10,853 nt of DNA from Coemansia sp. RSA 1804 (taxonomy: Eukaryota; Kickxellomycota; Kickxellomycetes; Kickxellales; Kickxellaceae): NCBI GenBank assembly GCA_027578815.1, contig JANBTH010000824.1, positions 1-10,853 on the forward strand. Direction: 5' to 3'. Positions 7,918 to 10,853 of the stretch are shown piece by piece. A model generated the notes under the pieces. The model was not told the DNA's origin. It searched no databases and was given only the letters and a program-made list of their open reading frames with translations. Position 1 is the first letter of the stretch. Every line of letters starts with the position of its first letter. The position numbers and the translations under genes were made by a program.

Positions 7918-8055
7918 GAATTTTTCTTTTTCTAGTTAACGCATCTCTTGCCTTTTGTTTTTTCTAACTTTTTCTTTCAGCGTGCGCGTTTGTTGTCTCT
8001 GCTATTCCGCGTATTTCTTCTCGCTTATCTACACAAACACTTTCCTATTCCCACA
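7918..8055 (+). promoter_or_regulatory. Pyrimidine-rich leader with a possible 3' splice site
   Basis: The stretch upstream of the GPI-protein gene is dominated by T and C, as often seen near transcription starts of strongly expressed fungal genes. Within it, CTAAC (7964-7968) followed by CTTTTTCTTTCAG ending at 7980 looks like a branch point and acceptor, suggesting a possible 5' UTR intron. I could not identify a good donor (a weak GTAGAC lies near 7870), so a spliced leader is only a possibility. Confidence 0.35.
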
Positions 8056-8664
8056 ATGAAGTTTGCTGTTGCTGCCGGTCTTCTTGGCTTTGTCGCTGTT
8101 GCTGTTGCCCAGGACTCGTCGTCGTCGTCGCTCAGCGCCTATGAGCAATGTCTCGAGGACAAGTGTCCTAGCAACAAGAACGACGTAAGCTGCCAGGCGT
8201 CGTGTCTCAGCAACCCGAACCCCAATGCGTCGATGATTGCAGAGACCAACAAGTGCTACGAGGGCTGCAACGGCCTCGACTACCAGGGTGCCATTGACTG
8301 CCAGGCAAAGTGCAATGAGATCTACAACCCGTCTGGTGTCATTGTCACCGACCATCTCACCCCCGATGGCTTTAGCAACGACGGAAGCAGCAGCACCAGC
8401 GCCAGCACTGGCGCCGAATCCTCTGCAAACACCGGATCGCAAGACTCGGAGTCTGGTGCCGAGAGTGCCGACTCTAGCGAGGCCAAGAGCGGGAACGAGA
8501 GCTCTGGGGACCACGAGTCGGGCTCTGAAAAGGAGACCTCTGGCGAGGAGGATAAGAGCACTGGCACCAGCGATCACTCCGAGACTGACACCTCGGGCGC
8601 ATCGGGTGTCAAGGCTGCTCTTTCTGCCGTTGCCGCCGTTGCTGCTGTTGCCGCTCTTTTCTAA
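8056..8664 (+). CDS. Secreted serine-rich, eight-cysteine, GPI-anchored protein, function unknown
   Basis: The ATG at 8056 (context CACAATGAAG) gives 202 residues. Residues 1-18 form a classical signal peptide with likely cleavage after AVA. The mature N-terminal part (about 25-100) has eight cysteines at 32, 37, 46, 50, 67, 71, 82 and 86, arranged as one CX4C and three CX3C pairs. From about 105 to 180 the chain is almost all S, G, E, D, T and A, a typical O-glycosylated stalk. Sequons occur at N57 and N147. The end SGASG (about 180-184) plus the hydrophobic tail 185-202 is a standard GPI attachment signal. The protein is therefore probably a plasma-membrane or cell-wall surface protein. Third codon positions are strongly biased to C/G (AAC, AAG, GAG, GCC), unlike its neighbours, which suggests high expression. 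An upstream in-frame extension exists, but the signal peptide fixes this start. I do not recognise a named family. Confidence 0.9.
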   Translation: MKFAVAAGLLGFVAVAVAQDSSSSSLSAYEQCLEDKCPSNKNDVSCQASCLSNPNPNASMIAETNKCYEGCNGLDYQGAIDCQAKCNEIYNPSGVIVTDHLTPDGFSNDGSSSTSASTGAESSANTGSQDSESGAESADSSEAKSGNESSGDHESGSEKETSGEEDKSTGTSDHSETDTSGASGVKAALSAVAAVAAVAALF

Positions 8665-8735
8665 GAACGGCACTTTGCGAGCCACAATCTTGTTATAGTT
8701 TTTATGTTTGAAGCGTTTGAATGGCATTAGTCTTT

Positions 8736-8741
8736 ATTAAA
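8736..8741 (+). terminator. Polyadenylation signal (ATTAAA) of the GPI-protein gene
   Basis: ATTAAA, the commonest variant of AATAAA, lies 72 nt after the stop codon at 8664. No exact AATAAA was found nearby. Confidence 0.45.
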
Positions 8742-8790
8742 TCGATTCTTTTTCTTTGTTGCTGTAATCTCCCCACCCCGCTGATTTGGC

Positions 8791-8800
8791 TATAAAAATA
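8791..8800 (+). promoter_or_regulatory. TATA-like box upstream of a tiny ORF
   Basis: TATAAAAATA lies 68 nt upstream of an ATG at 8859. It is a good TATA match in a region without a known gene. It could drive the small ORF at 8859-8987 or a noncoding transcript, or be chance in AT-rich DNA. Confidence 0.3.
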
Positions 8801-8858
8801 GATTCATTATATGCGCGTATTCTTGTTTTAGAGTGTTAGAAGCGGCTATAATAGCACA

Positions 8859-8987
8859 ATGCTCAGCGCTGCACTGCTTGTCCCTGATTGTTCTTCCAGA
8901 CAAACAATGAACGTCTGTGGATTGTTGCTATTTCTTTCCGTGTTATCTGGCATACACTGCCCCTCCGCGGGTCTATGTTTGAGCTGA
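8859..8987 (+). CDS. Candidate tiny secreted or membrane peptide (weak)
   Basis: A 42-codon frame starts at ATG 8859, with an internal ATG at 8907 giving 26 residues. From the internal start the peptide begins MNVCGLLLFLSVLSGIHC, a hydrophobic core like a signal peptide, and ends soon after at TGA 8985-8987. A TATA-like box sits 68 nt upstream of the first ATG. There is no homology I recognise and no coding-bias evidence, and a hydrophobic 26-mer can arise by chance. It could also be the first exon of a longer gene, but I found no convincing donor. Confidence 0.15.
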   Translation: MLSAALLVPDCSSRQTMNVCGLLLFLSVLSGIHCPSAGLCLS

Positions 8988-9925
8988 CTTTGGTTCCAGG
9001 TCAGAGCTGAAATGGTATCCTGCGGTTTTATTTTTCTGTCTTGCGGTACTGTCAGGTACAATGTGAGAAAAGTGGCGAGATTGTTATCATATTCTATTAT
9101 CCTAGTCAGACCAAGCTGGCCCGCATCCCATATGCGCTGAATTTGCTTGCAGGCTTGATGCGGAAAATCCTATATGCGGCTGTGCTTGCATGAGGGGTTC
9201 GGTTTTGCATCTTCTTTTCTTTTTCTCAGACTGTGTCCGTGTCATCTCTGACCTTTTCCACAATCGTGACACTGCGCTCTGCAAAAAAAGCACGAAAAGC
9301 ACTTGTTTTGTGCTGGTGCATTACAGGTTAGTGAAAGAGTGAAAAAGAAAACAAGCCTAGCTGCTGAGCTTTCTGGCAGAAAATGCCATTCTTTCATTCC
9401 TGGTTCATGTATTGAGCGTATTTTGAACGGGGCTGCTGGCTGTAGTTGCATGTAAGGTTGAGTGTTTATATTGCCAATCAAAAATGGTAGCATTTCAGCG
9501 ATAATGCTGGAGATGTCCTTGTTTCTTGGTTTTAATATTTGAAACCCCAAAAAATGTCTGCGTTTCTAATAAACACTGGTTCTGCCACATATATTGCTAC
9601 AGAAATATCAGGTTGCACGCTGGAACCAAGTTGACAAGTACTGATTGAAACAATAGTGAATGATGTTGAATCTGATATGGGGATGTCGGCATATGTACTT
9701 TAATGTCTACACTTGGCAAGAAGCGTCTCTTTGGACCAATTTCTAATTGATATCTTTTATATCAGCTATATTGTTTGCATGCGGCTTTGTTTTGCAAAAC
9801 CAACAGTTCAGCAAACCAGCTGTACCCCTCCCCCATTGACGTGTCTTGTTATCATACTGCATCCATAAAAGTCACGAGCACACTTTTTAAAGTAAAAATA
9901 GAGGACAGAACCTTTTCTGCCAAAA

Positions 9926-9945
9926 GCCAAGCCAAGCCAAGCCAA
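9926..9945 (+). repeat. GCCAA tandem repeat (four copies)
   Basis: Four exact copies of GCCAA, flanked by an A run and a final G. It is a short microsatellite in the upstream region of the WASP gene. Confidence 0.9.
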
Positions 9946-10096
9946 GAAAACCACCATGCCTTCACATTTTTAAAAGTAAAAAACAGTGCCAATTTTCTCT
10001 TTTCCCAACACCATTTTGTGTATCTAGAGAACAAGACTTTTCAACCGCTAGAAAGCCCCCACCCCCATTATCCACAGCCTCGATATTCACGCAAAG

Positions 10097-10291
10097 GTGA
10101 GATCTGTTTTTCTGGGAAAAAGGCGTACTCTTTATGACGCATTTCTCTTTTTAATCTCTGAACCAGACATTCTTTTTATTTCTCTTTCGCATCCTACATT
10201 CTTATCCTAGTAGCAGTGCACTAAAAAGTGTGGATTCCATTAAAACTATTTTTGCTGCCCTTATTATTTTTCTTCTTTTTCGTGTCTATAG
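10097..10291 (+). other. Possible 5' UTR intron of the WASP gene
   Basis: A good donor, AAAG/GTGAGA (GT at 10097-10098), and a good acceptor, a T/C-rich tract ending in TCTATAG at 10291, bracket 195 nt just upstream of the WASP start codon at 10339. No clear branch point stands out. The intron would lie wholly in the leader, because an in-frame TAA at 10306-10308 precedes the ATG. Confidence 0.35.
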
Positions 10292-10338
10292 CTCAATCTA
10301 CTAGTTAATCGGGTCTTGCACTCTTCAAACAAAAAAGA

Positions 10339-10853
10339 ATGCCGGCCGCCTCTCTTCTATCATCAGAGGACAAGGCGGCAATCAAGGCAGCACAGCCAAG
10401 CTCCGGGCATGTAAGTTGTAAACAATGTATAAAGTACTGATTCGGCCTTCTCTTTTTCAATCTGTGAGTTCTAATTGCAAACTTTTTGTTTTTGTTACAT
10501 TCACTGCAAACTCTGTAGAAAATCCTGGCAGCAGCGATTGCCCGTCTATTTGCAGCCCAGCCAGGACAGAACGACTGGACATATACGCATAAGCTGGGAG
10601 GACTAATTCTTGTGAAGGATGCCTCTCGCAATAAGCCCTCATTTCTACGTATTGTAAACATCAGCAGTTCCAGCCCACAAATTCTATGGGAGCAAGAGCT
10701 TTACGAGGGGTTTGAATTTGTACAGCATTCCCCATTCTTTTATACTTTCTTTGGAGACAAGTATATTTTTGGTCTCGACTTTGTCGACGAAAAGGAGTCT
10801 GCAACCTTTTCATCAAAGGTATCTCGGCGAATAGGTAAAATAGCTGGCAGGAA
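10339..10853 (+). CDS. LAS17: Las17/WASP-family protein, N-terminal WH1 domain (partial, continues right)
   Basis: Exon 1 (10339-10410) encodes 24 residues with SSEDKAAIKAAQ, like the start of WASP proteins. Exon 2 (from 10519) opens KILAAAIARLFAAQ. It then shows the WH1/EVH1 signatures DWTYTHKLGGLILVKD, LWEQELYEGFEF, FFYTFFGDKYIFGLDF and DEKESATF, matching Las17 and N-WASP closely. About 135 residues are visible before the edge; the proline-rich and VCA parts would follow. WASP proteins activate the Arp2/3 complex at cortical endocytic patches, and WH1 binds the WIP/verprolin partner. The start is supported by an A-rich context (AAAAAAGAATG) and an in-frame TAA at 10306-10308, so no longer N-terminus is possible without splicing. 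The end of exon 2 is unknown: possible donors near 10820 and 10835 mean the last few residues may be intronic. Confidence 0.93.
10411..10518 (+). other. Phase-0 intron in the WASP gene
   Basis: The donor GTAAGT at 10411 and the acceptor TCTGTAG ending at 10518 enclose 108 nt. A candidate branch CTAAT lies at 10471-10475 (TACTGAT near 10435 is an alternative), followed by a T-rich tract. Splicing joins two segments that together read as a continuous WH1 N-terminus. Retention would give a stop at 10438-10440. Confidence 0.92.

Larger units (their letters stand above)
7326..8055. other. Intergenic region: golgin 3' UTR and GPI-gene promoter/leader
   Basis: The left part is the 3' UTR of the golgin-like gene, with AATAAA at 7492-7497. 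From about 7915 the plus strand becomes strongly T/C-rich up to the next start codon. A 47-codon frame with four cysteines (ATG 7565 to TAG 7708) has no recognisable motif and no promoter evidence; I do not call it a gene. Confidence 0.55.
8665..10338. other. Long intergenic region with no convincing gene
   Basis: About 1.67 kb. The first part holds the 3' UTR of the GPI gene. Then come a TATA-like box (8791), a 42-codon frame with a hydrophobic segment (8859-8987), a 26-codon frame with an aspartic-protease-like motif (9554-9634), a GCCAA tandem repeat (9926-9945) and the promoter/leader of the WASP gene. Longer open frames here, such as the one ending at 10137, lack an early ATG and have low-complexity, unconserved-looking products. 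No tRNA-like promoter boxes were seen. Confidence 0.55.

Noticed and set aside
7948..8055. In-frame extension upstream of the GPI-protein start
   Set aside because: It would bury the signal peptide at 8056 behind 36 residues; the pyrimidine-rich DNA and possible splice acceptor there fit a leader.
8029..8727. Long open frame of 232 codons on the minus strand opposite the GPI-protein gene
   Set aside because: It is explained by C/G-ending codons of the sense gene, which remove stops on the other strand. Its product is an unbroken run of Ala, Arg, Val and Leu without a motif, whereas the sense frame has a signal peptide, ordered cysteines and a GPI signal.
9242..9550. 102-codon minus-strand frame in the long intergenic region, ending cysteine-rich
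   Set aside because: It lacks an ATG at its start, and the closely spaced cysteines at its end do not form a recognisable zinc-binding pattern within a conserved context.
9775..10137. Open frame of about 120 codons upstream of the WASP gene
   Set aside because: It has no early ATG, includes the GCCAA repeat, and its product is compositionally random. It is better read as promoter and leader sequence.

Overview
The window looks like nuclear DNA of a fungus. The evidence is fungal-type gene content (an RTA1-like seven-helix membrane protein, a short Rmi1, a GPI-anchored serine-rich wall or surface protein and a Las17/WASP WH1 domain), compact genes with few short GT-AG introns, AATAAA-type polyadenylation signals, and a Ty1/copia retrotransposon relic. 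An early-diverging lineage (for example Zoopagomycota/Kickxellomycotina or Mucoromycota) would fit, but this is only an impression; nothing here fixes the species.

Positions 1-2403 are a retrotransposon graveyard. On the minus strand (512 down to 1, running off the left edge) lies the end of a copia integrase with its linker. Head-to-head with it on the plus strand (about 705-2258) lies a reverse transcriptase/RNase H segment in one continuous frame interrupted by three in-frame stops. A purine-rich tract and a candidate 3' LTR (2281-2403) follow.

From 3052 to the right edge five host genes follow, all on the plus strand and each apparently with its own promoter and polyadenylation site: an RTA1-like membrane protein (3052-3861), RMI1 (4104-4886), a long coiled-coil protein with a GM130-like N-terminal motif (5424-7325), a secreted eight-cysteine, serine-rich, GPI-anchored protein (8056-8664), and the 5' end of a Las17/WASP gene (10339 to beyond 10853) with a 108-nt phase-0 intron. 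They do not form a pathway. RMI1 serves genome stability, the golgin serves the early Golgi, and WASP drives Arp2/3 actin assembly at endocytic sites.

The 1.67 kb between the GPI gene and WASP has no convincing gene. It holds a TATA-like box followed by a tiny ORF with a hydrophobic segment, a short aspartic-protease-like ORF that may be a retroelement crumb, a GCCAA tandem repeat and a possible 5' UTR intron of the WASP gene. I found no tRNA, rRNA or CRISPR, and no clear sign of a new multi-gene system. The most interesting items are the copia head-to-head arrangement, the GM130-like golgin lacking a recognisable C-terminal anchor, and the unassigned eight-cysteine GPI protein.
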